Origin: Pirellula staleyi DSM 6068
GTDB taxonomy: Bacteria; Planctomycetota; Planctomycetia; Pirellulales; Pirellulaceae
DNA length: 39,722 nucleotides
Assembly: GCA_945900945.1 (NCBI GenBank)
Contig: CAMDKL010000041.1
Location: 1 to 39,722 of the forward strand
Reading direction: 5' to 3'
Part shown: piece by piece, positions 8,371 through 18,600 of the stretch
How the letters are laid out: the number at the start of each line of letters is the position of its first letter
How positions within the stretch are numbered: the first letter of the stretch is position 1
The notes under the pieces: generated by a model
Told to the model about the DNA's origin: nothing
What the model saw: the letters and a program-made list of their open reading frames with translations, nothing else
Databases searched by the model: none
Made by a program: the position numbers and the translations under genes

Positions 8371-8432
8371 CGTAACCCGATGCGTAAGCGAGGGAATTCC
8401 GAGCAATCCCCTCGCTTACGCATCGGGTTACG
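8371..8432. repeat. Perfect 24-bp inverted repeat (large hairpin)
   Basis: 8371-8394 is the exact reverse complement of 8409-8432, with a 14-nt loop. The arm begins CGTAACCCGATGCGTAAGCG. In RNA this would form a very stable hairpin between two co-directional minus-strand genes, so it could attenuate transcription or shield an mRNA end. It has no U-run, so it is not a classic intrinsic terminator. Confidence 0.85.
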
Positions 8433-8490
8433 AATAATCCGGGCTAGCGCCCGCAGCTCAGGAATAATCCGGGCTAGCGCCTGCGGCTCA
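8432..8490. repeat. Tandem pair of inverted-orientation REP-like units (30-bp period)
   Basis: AATAATCCGGGCTAGCGCC plus CGCAGCTCAGG is followed at once by a second copy with CTGCGGCTCAG. Both contain the reverse complement of the class 1 core, so with the copy at 8273 they form a BIME-like composite. Confidence 0.8.
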
Positions 8491-8507
8491 GTTGGAAAAG
8501 GAGAATA

Positions 8508-10718
8508 CTACTTGAGCAACCAAGCCACTGCGGCTGATTCGCTTACAGACTTATCGCCGGAATACACTTCAAGGTTGTTCTTTCCGGCTTTCTTGTATAC
8601 TTCGTTTACCAAACTTGGTTCACTTCCTTCGCCAGCCAGCCAAAGTCGACTGGGTAGAGCCGCAGCTAACATCCCAGGGACATCGAGATACTTGCTCCCG
8701 CCTGGTAGGAAATTCACGTCGCGATAGTTACGGAGATTACCAAATCGAAATCCGTTTGTTTCAATAGCCGCCTTGTCAATTGCCGTTCCCGCGACAGCGC
8801 GTGCAGCGACCGCGATGGGGCCAACATCTCCTAAGCCAACGATTGCCACCGACGAGGGACTGGGATGTGTACCCATTTTAGCGGTTCGAAGAAAATGAAC
8901 TGCGGTCAGTACATCGTGCGTGCGTTGGGCAAACAACGAATGATTGTAGCCGTGTGTATAACCAGCGAACTCGCGTGTGCTGCTTACCACTGGAGTTTGC
9001 TCCAATTGTTTTCCATCGATCAGGAAATCTCCTTGATACATCAGATCCAGACCGAGAACCGTCGAGCCTGCGTCAACGAGTTTTGCGATGGACGGTTTTA
9101 GAATGCCGTCCGCAGAAAACAGTCCCGATTTCCCATTCGGATCGAGCCAAACTACCGCTTGTCCGCTCCACTTCTTGGGATACAACCACGTGACCGGTAA
9201 CTCTTCTTGGCGGCCAGTGTTTTTCAAAAGACCGGTCATCTCGATATAGGCACCTCGATCATTTTTGCTCTTTAATTCCCATTGAACTTCTCCCGTCTCG
9301 CTGATCGTCCTTCCAATCAGCACTTCGATGGCACTGCTGATTTCCTTTCGCATGGTATCCGACGATTTGGCACTGGTAATCAATTGCTTTTGTGAATCCT
9401 CTGTCAACCAGCTCAAAAGCCTTCGTTCGAAGTCTGGACCGTTAGCCTTAGGGGCTGGATGTTCGGTATTCCATACCGTTAACTGCTCGCGTGAAAGCGG
9501 TTCGAAATCCCGTTCGATCACCGGTTCCTTAAGCCCCAGTTTGAAGTGCTGATTAAGCCATGTGTAGAAGGCTGAGCGAGAGACAGCATTGTAATTGTGT
9601 GGGAAATGCTCTCCGCGCTGAAGCATTACGTTCTTGGGTGCCCCGAGAAAAGTGTAGATTTCTTTCAATTCGGGAAACCCTTTCGTGAACATCTCCTTTG
9701 TCCAATCATTGGCGGACGTCATTCCTTGAGGTTTCGGTGCGAATAATGCTGCGAATTCGATATTGCCTGTATTCACTCGGAGAAGTGATGCGTTTTCGCA
9801 TGTGCAGCCACCTTGCATGGCTGTACTCACCATGACGGCTGGGAACGACAACTGCACACGAGGATCGATCGCGGCCAAAATCATCGACTGAGTACCTCCA
9901 CCGCTTGCCCCAGTTATGGCGGTTCGGCTCGGGTCTACCTCAGGAAGACTCAATAGAAAGTCTAACGACCGTACTGCATTGAGCGTCTGCAAGCCTAAGA
10001 TACTTTGCAGGTGTGATTCAGCTTGAGGGCTATACAATCCCCAATCTTTTGTCGTATTCATCTCGGGGCGTTGTGTTTTAAAAGAGTGAACAACCTCTGG
10101 CGATAGTTGATGCGAATCGGAATCGCTGAGCATATCCCATTGCCAAACCACACAGCCCATCCTGGCGAGTTGAACACACATGGATTGAAATCGACTATGA
10201 CCTCCTTTTTCGAATCGCTCTTCTCCCGTTGCGATCTCGCGTAGAAGATTTGCATCGCTTTCCATCGATAGCCTTGCGTTCTTCCAGTGTCCATGGGCAA
10301 AGAGTACGCCCGGAACTTTTCCAGACACGTTTTTAGGTCGGTATAGATTTCCTGTAACGTAAAAACCAGGCACACTTTCAAAATAAACTTTTTCAATGGT
10401 GTATTCAGGCAGGTCGATCTTGCCATGCAGCACTGCGTTGAGGGGCGACTTAGTCGGCATCGGCCATAAACCAAGCGAGACGAGTACTTGGCGACGCACA
10501 TATTCCGATCGTTTGTTCCACTCTTCTTTGGTCTTAGGTGGCTTGAATGGAAAATAGCCATTCAAGTCCTTAGGTGGCTGCAAGCGGTGGTCGTTCGGAA
10601 CAGTCCTGGCAGGCGGTGCTGCGGGGTCCGCAGCAGAGGAGTTTGGCTGAAACTCGCGGTTCAGAGAGATAACAAAAAAGAGACCGAACACTACGATGCA
10701 ATTGCAGCAGGATTTCAT
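8508..10718 (-). CDS. Exported alpha/beta hydrolase, acetylxylan-esterase-like
   Basis: 736 residues with an N-terminal hydrophobic leader (IVVFGLFFVISLN) followed by a Pro/Ala-rich linker. The first domain (about 55-400) is an alpha/beta hydrolase: FAHGHW oxyanion region (140-145), WDMLSDSDS, and a nucleophile elbow TGASGGGTQS with Ser272. The likely catalytic His is in RGEHFPHNYN (H371 or H374). A large C-terminal part (about 400-736) looks like a second, degenerate hydrolase-like domain: it has WLDPNGKSGLF and VAIVGLGDVGPIAV, but no GxSxG. Planctomycete relatives are usually annotated as acetylxylan esterases or prolyl oligopeptidase-like. A role in deacetylating a polysaccharide is plausible but inferred. 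Start: ATG at 10718. Confidence 0.8.
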   Translation of the reverse strand: MKSCCNCIVVFGLFFVISLNREFQPNSSAADPAAPPARTVPNDHRLQPPKDLNGYFPFKPPKTKEEWNKRSEYVRRQVLVSLGLWPMPTKSPLNAVLHGKIDLPEYTIEKVYFESVPGFYVTGNLYRPKNVSGKVPGVLFAHGHWKNARLSMESDANLLREIATGEERFEKGGHSRFQSMCVQLARMGCVVWQWDMLSDSDSHQLSPEVVHSFKTQRPEMNTTKDWGLYSPQAESHLQSILGLQTLNAVRSLDFLLSLPEVDPSRTAITGASGGGTQSMILAAIDPRVQLSFPAVMVSTAMQGGCTCENASLLRVNTGNIEFAALFAPKPQGMTSANDWTKEMFTKGFPELKEIYTFLGAPKNVMLQRGEHFPHNYNAVSRSAFYTWLNQHFKLGLKEPVIERDFEPLSREQLTVWNTEHPAPKANGPDFERRLLSWLTEDSQKQLITSAKSSDTMRKEISSAIEVLIGRTISETGEVQWELKSKNDRGAYIEMTGLLKNTGRQEELPVTWLYPKKWSGQAVVWLDPNGKSGLFSADGILKPSIAKLVDAGSTVLGLDLMYQGDFLIDGKQLEQTPVVSSTREFAGYTHGYNHSLFAQRTHDVLTAVHFLRTAKMGTHPSPSSVAIVGLGDVGPIAVAARAVAGTAIDKAAIETNGFRFGNLRNYRDVNFLPGGSKYLDVPGMLAAALPSRLWLAGEGSEPSLVNEVYKKAGKNNLEVYSGDKSVSESAAVAWLLK

Positions 10719-10912
10719 GGCGGTTCCAGGTGAGCGACTTAGGGGATGGATTGCGTCGACTAAAGCCTGTTGGGAGGCTTAGAGAAGTCGTATTATATCA
10801 AACGCTCAGGAACGCAAGACGTCCCAATCCGAAAGATTTAGATTCAGTCTAGATCGCAGCTCTGGGAGTGTAATGTGGCAATTTATTGCCTGAGCTGAGC
10901 CAAACTATTCAA
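10719..10912. promoter_or_regulatory. Gene-free spacer with probable -10 element for the esterase gene
   Basis: On the minus strand a perfect TATAAT lies at 10797-10792, about 70 nt upstream of the esterase ATG. No good -35 is apparent at standard spacing. A small 6-bp palindrome GGCAATTTATTGCC lies near 10876, after the DUF1501 gene. Nothing else is recognised here. Confidence 0.35.
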
Positions 10913-12331
10913 TTACCGTAAAAGAGCTTTGACTATGTGACCGTGGACATCCGTCAGACGTCGATTGGCCCCATTGTGCTGATAGATGAGCTGTTCGTGG
11001 TCGATGCCAAGCAAATGCAGAACGGTAGCATGGAAATCATAATTGCTGATTGGATCGTGGACAGCTTTCCAGGACCATTCGTCGGTCTCACCGATGGCAA
11101 CTCCAGGCTTCACTCCCGCTCCTGCCATCCAACCAATGGACGCTCCACCATTGTGGTCTCGACCTTCGCTCCCCTGCGAGAAAGGCATCCTGCCAAACTC
11201 GGTGTTCCACAAAAGCAACGTGTCATCGAGCAGCCCGCGGGCTTTCAGGTCGGTGAGCAGTGCCGCAGCTGGTTGGTCCGTGGCCTGAGTCATGGGGGGT
11301 AATTCCTTGATAATACTGCTATGGTTGTCCCAATTACCCGTCGGGCCGTTCGATCCGCTCCATACCTGAACGACCCGTACTCCTCGCTCAATCATTCTGC
11401 GTGCGAGCAAACACCGCTTTCCAAAATCCTCCGTCACTGGATTGTTTAGCCCGTAATCCTGCAAAGTAGCTTTTGTTTCTTGGTTCAAGTCGAAAACTTC
11501 CGGAGCGCTTAGCTGCATTTTGGCTGCAAGCTCATAGGCGTGGATTCGTGCTTCTAGACGGGCATCGTGATCGCCATTGACGAGCTGTTCTCGATTCGTT
11601 TCATTCAAGAGTTCCAATCCATCCCGTTCCGACTGCGGCGTAATGAACTTTGCACTTGAGGGCGCTCGCAAACCATGCAGGGGTTCAGCGTGGCTTGCGT
11701 GAATGGCTGTCCCCTGATGTGTCACCGGAAGAAAGCCCGAGCTGAAATTGCCGCGCTGATTGTAAGGCAATCCGCGAGCATCCGGCAAAACGACGAACGT
11801 AGGCAGGTTTTCGTTCAAGCTACCGAGTCCGTAACTAACCCATGCACCAAAGCATGGAAAGCCAGGCAGTAAAAATCCGGTGTTCATCAAGTAACTTGCT
11901 GGACCGTGTACGTTTGTCCTCGATGTCATGGAAAGCATGACCGCAATGTCGTCGACATGCTTTGCCATATGTGGCAGCAATTCGCTTACCCATCGTCCGG
12001 ACTGACCGTGTCGCAAAAATTGGAATGGCGATCCTAGGATATTGCCAGGCACGCTCGTGGCCGCTTCTACACGTTCGCTCGTTGTAGGATCAAATTTCTG
12101 TCCGTGCCTGGCTTGCAAGAGCGGCTTGTAATCGAACAGATCCATCTGGCTCGCGCCCCCGTTCATAAACAACTGAATAACGCGATTCGCTTTCGCTCGG
12201 TGATGCAATCCGCCATGCGATTGGGCATTCGGGGCAGCTACCAATTCGCGATTCTTTGCGAGCAATTGCAAAAGCGCAATTGATCCCATTCCACCGCTGG
12301 AGGACTTCAGAAAATCATGCCTTGTTATCAT
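10913..12331 (-). CDS. DUF1501 domain-containing exported protein
   Basis: 472 residues beginning MITRHDFLKSSSGGMGSIAL, a Tat-like leader of the sort found on DUF1501 proteins (usually RR; here TRHDF with only one Arg). Family hallmarks follow: RVIQLFMNGGASQMDLFDYK (about residues 50-68), GRWVSELLPHMAKHVDD, NTEFGRMPFSQGSEGRDHN near residue 380, and a C-terminal HLLGIDHEQLIYQHNG / RRLTDVHG. DUF1501 is related in fold to sulfatase/alkaline-phosphatase proteins but has no established reaction. It starts 17 bp after the DUF1549/DUF1553 gene, the usual planctomycete pairing, so the two are probably co-transcribed and act together. Confidence 0.9.
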   Translation of the reverse strand: MITRHDFLKSSSGGMGSIALLQLLAKNRELVAAPNAQSHGGLHHRAKANRVIQLFMNGGASQMDLFDYKPLLQARHGQKFDPTTSERVEAATSVPGNILGSPFQFLRHGQSGRWVSELLPHMAKHVDDIAVMLSMTSRTNVHGPASYLMNTGFLLPGFPCFGAWVSYGLGSLNENLPTFVVLPDARGLPYNQRGNFSSGFLPVTHQGTAIHASHAEPLHGLRAPSSAKFITPQSERDGLELLNETNREQLVNGDHDARLEARIHAYELAAKMQLSAPEVFDLNQETKATLQDYGLNNPVTEDFGKRCLLARRMIERGVRVVQVWSGSNGPTGNWDNHSSIIKELPPMTQATDQPAAALLTDLKARGLLDDTLLLWNTEFGRMPFSQGSEGRDHNGGASIGWMAGAGVKPGVAIGETDEWSWKAVHDPISNYDFHATVLHLLGIDHEQLIYQHNGANRRLTDVHGHIVKALLR

Positions 12332-12348
12332 TGGCTATTGCCCTCAGT

Positions 12349-15300
12349 TCAATCGATGAAAATGAACTCATTCATGTTGTAAAGCAATCGGCAAAAATTT
12401 GCCAAGCCATGTTTTTGAGTGTAAGCAACAAATCGGTCGAGTTCGGTTGTTCTGGGCACACGCCCCAAAGCTAGTTGGAACGCAAGATCAACACGCGATG
12501 GAGTGCTCGTGGCTTGCGCGGTTAGTTGTTTCGCAAGATGTTCTGATTGACGTATCACGAGCAAATCGTTCCACATGGCGAGCACCTGTTGCACGGTAAC
12601 GCTGTTAGCGCGAGTCGGCATGATTTGGTCACCCGCTGGACAGTCGAGCGCTTCCATGAACGGGTCCGGAAGTGTCCTAAACAAAAATCGGTAGACACTT
12701 CTGCGCGACGCCGATTGGCCATCGAGGTCGAATTGACCGTAGTCGATGATTGGCGTTACATGCCTACCCGGTTTGAGGTCAAACTGCCGGTCGCTGGGGC
12801 CGCCCATTCGCAAATCAATTTGACCGGAAATCATGAGCATTGCGTCGTGCACGCACTCGGCATCCAGCCGCGTGCGATGCATGTGCCATAAAAATTGATT
12901 GTCGGCGTCGACGTTACTTGCTAAATCTGTTCTTGGCAACTGTTGAACGTTTTCAACACTGAAATAGTGGTTTTCCGAAGTCGATGACATTTGCCGATAC
13001 GTCTCGCTGGTGACTATCAGCCGATGCAGTGCCTTCAATGACTGGCCAGAATCTCGGAATCGGATCGATAGCCAATCGAGTAATTCAGGATGCGTCGGCT
13101 TGGAGCCAAGCCGACCGAAATCGTTGGGGGTGTCAACAATGCCGCGACCGAAGTGTTGCAACCAAACCCGATTCACTATCGATCGCCAAGTCAAGGGATT
13201 GTTATTATGGACAATCCATTGGGCGAGTGCCGCACGTCGTTCGGATTCGGGCATTGGCTCTGCTAACGAAAAACGGCTTGGCAAAGACGCTAGGCATGTC
13301 AGAGTACCTGCCGTCGATTTTTCCATCGGGTTGCGAATATCGCCCCGATCTAAACGGTGAATCGGTCGTGGCCCAGGAGGAGGCTTCAACCCACCGTCGG
13401 GTTCGAAGTCCGCTGCTGCGGCATACACTAGCGATGGTTTGGGGAGAGAGGCTAGCTCGCGTGCGACTCGCTGGCGTTCGTAGTGGAGTGCCAACGTTAG
13501 CCGATGCTCCTCGGTGCGGGTTTCCCGTGCGAGTGATAGGATGGATTCGATTTCCCCAGGCAAGGAGAGTACATCGAGCGGATTTTTGTCAGACGTTATC
13601 GACAATCGCGGTCGACCGATAAGATGACCTCCACCGTGCAATTGCTTGAGTCGAACCGTGATCATTGTCTCGGCCGAAAGTTTTACCGTATCCTTAAATT
13701 CGAATACAGCAACGTGCGACTCGCCAACCTGCGGAAAAATCCCCCAAGCGGTTGTCTCCTTTCCGTCGATCGCTCGAGAAACGCCCCAATCCTTTTGATC
13801 GAAATCAGAAGTTGCACTGGCGATCGTAAGACGGTTGCCCGAACCGATTTCGATTTCGATTTCGGAAAGATGCAAATTACCGTTGTCCTGCCGGCCGGGA
13901 CCGTGCTGAGGCAATGTACTATCCGCGAGGACTTCTAGTCGTAGCCCCGTGATCGCGTGCAGAGTGGAACAACCGCGAATCACGTAGGTATCACGATCTG
14001 GGCGAATTCCACTGGCAAGGAAGGAACCGTCCGTTTGCTGTTCCAAGGTGCTGCCTTCCAAGCAGGATGCAGATTGAGAAGTCAGCACCGCCCAGGAGTT
14101 GACGCGGCGAGCCTGATGGAGTTCCCAATCGTGGACGGCCTGTTGCATGCTCTCGCCAAGCAATTCGGACCTCAAACTTGGGTTCACATTTTCGAGTTGT
14201 GTGCGCCGCTGTGTGAGTGATTTCCGAGCTTGCTGAACGGCGACGCTGGTATCGTAACTGCGATTGGCCCGCTCGACTCCTGCGAAGACCGCTTGCAGTG
14301 CATAATAATCGGCTTGAGGAATCGGATCGAATTTATGGTCGTGACAGCGTGCGCACTGAACTGTGAGGCTGATAAAGTTATTCATGACGTTGGTGAGCAT
14401 ATCATCGCGATCTAGATAGCGGCCTATCTCACGATCGAGGGTATCCTCTCGAATATCGCGTAGGGTGCTTTCGTCCCAAGGGCCTGCCGCCAAAAAACCA
14501 AGTGCCGCAATGGCTGCTGGGTCGCTGGGCGCAAGCACATCAGCAGCTATTTGATCTCGCACAAACTGGCTATACGGCTTGTCCTGATTGAACGCGGCGA
14601 TGAGGTAATCACGGTATGGCCAAGCGTGCTCTCGAATGCGATCTTGATCATGGCCGTGCGTTTCCGCAAAGTGCGCTGTGTCCATCCAGTGACGAGCCCA
14701 GCGTTCGCCGTAGCGAGGCGAAGCAAGCAATCGGTCTACCAAATTCTCGTACGCCGCCGGATCCGTGTTGGCCACAAACACGTCGAGTTCTATCGGTGTG
14801 GGTGGCAATCCTGTCAAATCGTAATAAAGTCTGCGAATCAATACACGAGGCTCGGCTGGTGGCGCGGGGTGGAGCCCCTTTTCCTCTAGTTTTTTTCGAA
14901 CAAAAGAATCGATCGGATGCACGCAATCTTCGATTGTCGGCGGCGGAGAAAACTGGAGCGGCTGGAGGGACCACCACTCCATCCTTTCCTCGAGCTTTTC
15001 ATTTGCAGAATCAGGCCAAGTCGCACCCTGGTCAATCCAAGCGCGCAGAATGCCGATTTGCTCATCCGAAAGCCTTTTCCCTTTCGCGGGCATTTGCATG
15101 CCCTCGGATTGCCCGGCGACGAATTGAATCAGCGGACTTGAGGCACTATCGAACGGAACAATGTTTGGTGCGTAGCCGGCACCGCCCTTCAACGCGATTG
15201 GACCTACGTCGAGTCGATATTCCCCCTCTTGTCGCAATGGGCCATGGCATTTTAAACACGCAACCTGCAAGATGGGTTGGACCTCTTTGACGAAATCGAC

Positions 15301-15459
15301 CGATCGTTTTACCGCAGGCGGCATGTCGGCGAAAACGGCAGCCGTGCTGTAGATGATTATTAGATGGACGATTACTCGTTCCCAAGCTCCGTATTGGGAA
15401 CGCACACCCCGGAAGCTCTGCTTCCTGTATCTGCACTCGGACACGGCTTTTACTCTCAT
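12349..15459 (-). CDS. Exported PSCyt1/DUF1549/DUF1553 cytochrome-like protein
   Basis: Up to 1036 residues from the ATG at 15459. A GTG at 15405 gives a shorter, more usual signal peptide (MRSQYGAWER then VIVHLIIIYSTAAVFA), and the start is undecided. The mature protein begins with a PSCyt1 c-type cytochrome-like domain, heme motif CLKCH at residues 68-72, with MQMPAKGKRLSDEQ. Next is DUF1549 (IDSFVRKKLEEKGL, LIRRLYYDLTGLPPTP, WARHWMDTAHFAE). A second CARCHDHKFDP motif follows, then a central region with a galactose-binding-like fold (ETTAWGIFPQVGES). Last is DUF1553 (NNPLTWRSIVNRVWLQHFG, HPELLDWLS, HRLIVTSETYR). The gene is paired with the DUF1501 gene downstream. A CGTTCCCAA palindrome lies in its 5' coding end. 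Confidence 0.9.
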   Translation of the reverse strand: MRVKAVSECRYRKQSFRGVRSQYGAWERVIVHLIIIYSTAAVFADMPPAVKRSVDFVKEVQPILQVACLKCHGPLRQEGEYRLDVGPIALKGGAGYAPNIVPFDSASSPLIQFVAGQSEGMQMPAKGKRLSDEQIGILRAWIDQGATWPDSANEKLEERMEWWSLQPLQFSPPPTIEDCVHPIDSFVRKKLEEKGLHPAPPAEPRVLIRRLYYDLTGLPPTPIELDVFVANTDPAAYENLVDRLLASPRYGERWARHWMDTAHFAETHGHDQDRIREHAWPYRDYLIAAFNQDKPYSQFVRDQIAADVLAPSDPAAIAALGFLAAGPWDESTLRDIREDTLDREIGRYLDRDDMLTNVMNNFISLTVQCARCHDHKFDPIPQADYYALQAVFAGVERANRSYDTSVAVQQARKSLTQRRTQLENVNPSLRSELLGESMQQAVHDWELHQARRVNSWAVLTSQSASCLEGSTLEQQTDGSFLASGIRPDRDTYVIRGCSTLHAITGLRLEVLADSTLPQHGPGRQDNGNLHLSEIEIEIGSGNRLTIASATSDFDQKDWGVSRAIDGKETTAWGIFPQVGESHVAVFEFKDTVKLSAETMITVRLKQLHGGGHLIGRPRLSITSDKNPLDVLSLPGEIESILSLARETRTEEHRLTLALHYERQRVARELASLPKPSLVYAAAADFEPDGGLKPPPGPRPIHRLDRGDIRNPMEKSTAGTLTCLASLPSRFSLAEPMPESERRAALAQWIVHNNNPLTWRSIVNRVWLQHFGRGIVDTPNDFGRLGSKPTHPELLDWLSIRFRDSGQSLKALHRLIVTSETYRQMSSTSENHYFSVENVQQLPRTDLASNVDADNQFLWHMHRTRLDAECVHDAMLMISGQIDLRMGGPSDRQFDLKPGRHVTPIIDYGQFDLDGQSASRRSVYRFLFRTLPDPFMEALDCPAGDQIMPTRANSVTVQQVLAMWNDLLVIRQSEHLAKQLTAQATSTPSRVDLAFQLALGRVPRTTELDRFVAYTQKHGLANFCRLLYNMNEFIFID

Positions 15460-15553
15460 CGGATTTAGAAACTGAGATGCGGGTACTGAAGGAAAGGCAG
15501 GATGTCGAAGTGGAGCTTCGGGGACCGCGTTCCCAAGCTGGAGCTTGGGAACG
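15377..15553. repeat. Two CGTTCCCAA-type palindromes, one inside a signal-peptide coding region
   Basis: Copy 1 has arms CGTTCCCAA (15377-15385) and TTGGGAACG (15394-15402). Copy 2 has perfect 12-bp arms CGTTCCCAAGCT (15528-15539) and AGCTTGGGAACG (15542-15553). Smaller palindromes of the same style (GGAAGCTCTGCTTCC at about 15411, CGAAGTGGAGCTTCG at about 15506) lie between them. Copy 1 falls within the predicted start region of the DUF1549/DUF1553 gene. Confidence 0.75.
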
Positions 15554-15567
15554 AGTTCAGCAAGCGT

Positions 15568-15646
15568 GTCAGCCTGAGGACAGGCTGACCTACGTGAGGG
15601 CTGACCTACGTGAGGGCTGACCTACGTGAGGGCTGACTTACGTGAG
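15568..15646. repeat. 9-bp hairpin followed by four 16-bp tandem repeats
   Basis: GTCAGCCTG (15568-15576) and CAGGCTGAC (15581-15589) form a hairpin with a 4-nt loop. Overlapping it, the unit GGCTGACCTACGTGAG is repeated at 15583, 15599, 15615 and 15631, the last with one C-to-T change. The array ends 2 bp before the stop codon of the upstream cytochrome gene. The whole 190-bp gap between the two cytochrome genes is therefore repeat sequence. Confidence 0.9.
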
Positions 15647-15648
15647 GG

Positions 15649-18600
15649 CTACGGACGTTTTTTGCTGTGTAGGTTTTCCGGTGTACCGGAGATTTTGGCG
15701 TTCTCTTTTGCAGATGGCGGTCCTTCGAGAGTCAATAATGCGAACAGGTCCGCGAGCTCTTGGGTCGTCATTTGATTCTCGACCCCCTCTGGCATGAGAG
15801 ATTTCTTGTCTTGCTTGAACTCCTCGATGTCCTCTGCAGGGATTGTTTCCTCTTTACCACCCTGGACCTTGATCACCGTTCGTTTGTCACTCTTTTCCAC
15901 TAGCAAACCGGTGAATACCGTGCCATCGACGGTACGAAGAGTGACACTCTTGTATGCGTCGCCGATGACCAAGCTGGGATTGAAGACACTAACCAGCAGC
16001 TGTTCATACGAACCACGACCGTTGGCGGTAATATTCGGACCGACTTCATAGCCACGCCCGTTCATTAAGTGGCATTGGCCACAGATTCGATCGTAAACGA
16101 CTAGGCCCCGCTCTGCGTCTCCACGCGCATCCCGCCGAAGCAAATTGCCCATTCGCGTTACCACTTCATCGCGCTCTCGAGTTGTTTCTAAATTGATTTG
16201 ACCCCAGATTTTGGCAACCGAGGATCGAATACCTTCGTTGGAGTCGGCAGCGAGCAATCGAATTCGGTTCGGGCTGATTAGCTCCTTTCGCAGTTTTCCA
16301 TCTACTATCTGAGATAGCAACGCCTGAGCGGTATCGATTCGACGGCACATGCGCTCGGCAATTGCTGCTTGCACATTGGATTTAAGAGAGGGCAGCGAGG
16401 CAACCAATTTTACGGTGTCCTCTTCGCTCGCCAACGAAATTCCAGCATCCATCGCAGCATCTGCGTAGCCAACGTCGACCGTCCGTTGCGATTTGAGATC
16501 CTCCAGCAGTTGGTGTAACGCTTCGGAGGCGACTTTGGGTTGTATAGGAATAACCGCTTGCAGCATTTGCTTTCGCAGGGCCCCATCGACTCTAGTGGTT
16601 AGCACAATTTTTCGAGCGGTCTCGATGGCTTCGGGGTTCGCGCAGAGTAGTCGAACTGAGAGGATCGCTTTTTGGAGCGAAGTCATAGACTCTAAAGAAG
16701 TTTCGCCGATTGCATGAAAGGAATTTTTCTCAGCGTTCGAGGCAAGCCATTGCTTTAGTACTGGGCTCAATGCTTCATTCTTGATTTCACCCGTGCGGGT
16801 CTTGGCCAACAGAGACTCGAGGACTGCGGCCGACAGGTTTGGTTGCTTTTCGCTCAGCCCACTGGCGAGTTGGAGCACCGAATCAACGGCACGCTTGCTT
16901 GGTTGGTCAGCAATCGTCGGCTTCACCTCCGAAACCAAACGCGACGCAATCCGGGGTGCCATGTCTCGCAGCAAGTCTTCAGGATCACCAACGTTTTGCA
17001 AGAGACTCTCCATAATGAGCGACTGCTGTTCCAGCAAATGCGGTAGCAGATTTTGCCATACGACACGGGGCAAAATGGGGTCGTTCGAGCTGTTTCGCAG
17101 TACGCTAATCTGTTGCCGAACGTTGTCGACCGACGCAGTTTGGCCGAATGCCATCTTGGGTGCTGCAATGGACGCTTGTAAACGAACGCGAGGATCTTTA
17201 TCGATTGCTATTTTCTTCATTCGCTCTATCGTCGATGGTTCGCGGGATTTTTGTCGACCTGCCGTGCGAGCACCCCAAGCTCTCAACTCAGGCGAACTGT
17301 TGTCCAATAATTGATTTAGAAAGTCTGTTGGCAAGGTTCCCGAGCCGATGAGCGACCACAACGCATGCATTCGAACCTTGAGCGGCGAATCGGAATTGAG
17401 GACCACGGCTTGCAATCGTCTCGCACATTCTGAATCCTTGGATACGACTCGGCGTTCTTGAAGCTCCAATTGCGAGCGCTGGCGATTGAAAATATTTTCA
17501 TCCGAGAGAAGTCCTTCGAGCTCTGCATTACTGAGTTTGCTGAAGTCCGCAACCTTCGGCTCGGGACGTTTTTCATGAACGATGCGGTAGAGTCTGCCGT
17601 GTCCGCGGTCAACGCCTTTGGGATCCGCATTTGCATCTTGATAACAGTGATAGCGGTCATACCAATCGAGGACGTACAAACATCCGTCCGGGCCAACCTT
17701 TTGGGCAACGGGCATAAACCACACGTCGTTGGCAGTTAGGAAATCGGGTTCACCGAACCCCTTGTAAGTCGCACCCGAACGTTCGACTCGATCGCAATTT
17801 AGGCAACCGCCATGGATATTCCCCATGTAGAGCTTATCGCGATACTGTTTGGGATACGCTGGCGAGTCGAAGTACTCAATTCCGCAGTAGGCCGCCATTT
17901 GGTGTTGGTGTTTTACGATCGAGTCTGCGAACCAAGTGTGTGGCGGGTAAGGACCACCCTGACGTAGGTAATAGGCTGACTCGGTCAAATGCCAAAGATG
18001 GTCGATAACGCAGGCGCTTATGAAGGCGCTCCCCTCATGATCAAAGGCAACGCCCCAAGGGTTGCTTGTTCCCTCACAAAATAAATCGAATTTTTTGGTG
18101 ATTGGGTCGATGCGAAACAGAGCGCAAGTGAAGTCGAAAACACGATCATCTTGTTTCACGACCGATCGATTGAAAACTCCATTCAGGCCGTATAGGCATC
18201 CATCTGGTCCCCAGGTCAAAGCGTTAGGGAGTTCGTGAGTGTCATCGCGACCGAATCCCGTTACGATCACGGTTTGTTTGTCAGCGACATCATCGCCGTC
18301 GGTGTCTTGCATGAACAATAGATCGGGAGCATTCGCAACCCAGACGCCCCCGTGTCCCACTGCGATACCGGACGGGATGTTTAAGCCCTCCGCAAATACG
18401 GTAACAGTCTCCGCAAGGCCGTCACCGTCTTTGTCTTCTAGGATCTTGATTCTGTCGCGGCCGGGGCCAGGCTCGCGACGCGGATATTCGAAGCTTTCAG
18501 TGACGTAGATTCGCCCCCTGTCATCAAACGCCATTGCGACGGGATTTTGCAAGGCGGGTTCCGAAGCCACCAATTCGACTCGAAAGCCAGGTGGCAGTGT

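Noticed and set aside
8273-8490. CRISPR array
   Set aside because: The repeats are palindromic REP-like units without regular unique spacers.
8238-8727. Two facing ORFs both beginning MRKRG
   Set aside because: They are produced by the two arms of the 24-bp palindrome at 8371-8432 and have no other protein-like features.
14616-15290. A 224-codon plus-strand open frame
   Set aside because: It is antisense to the DUF1549/DUF1553 gene, whose domains are clear; no recognisable motif in this frame.
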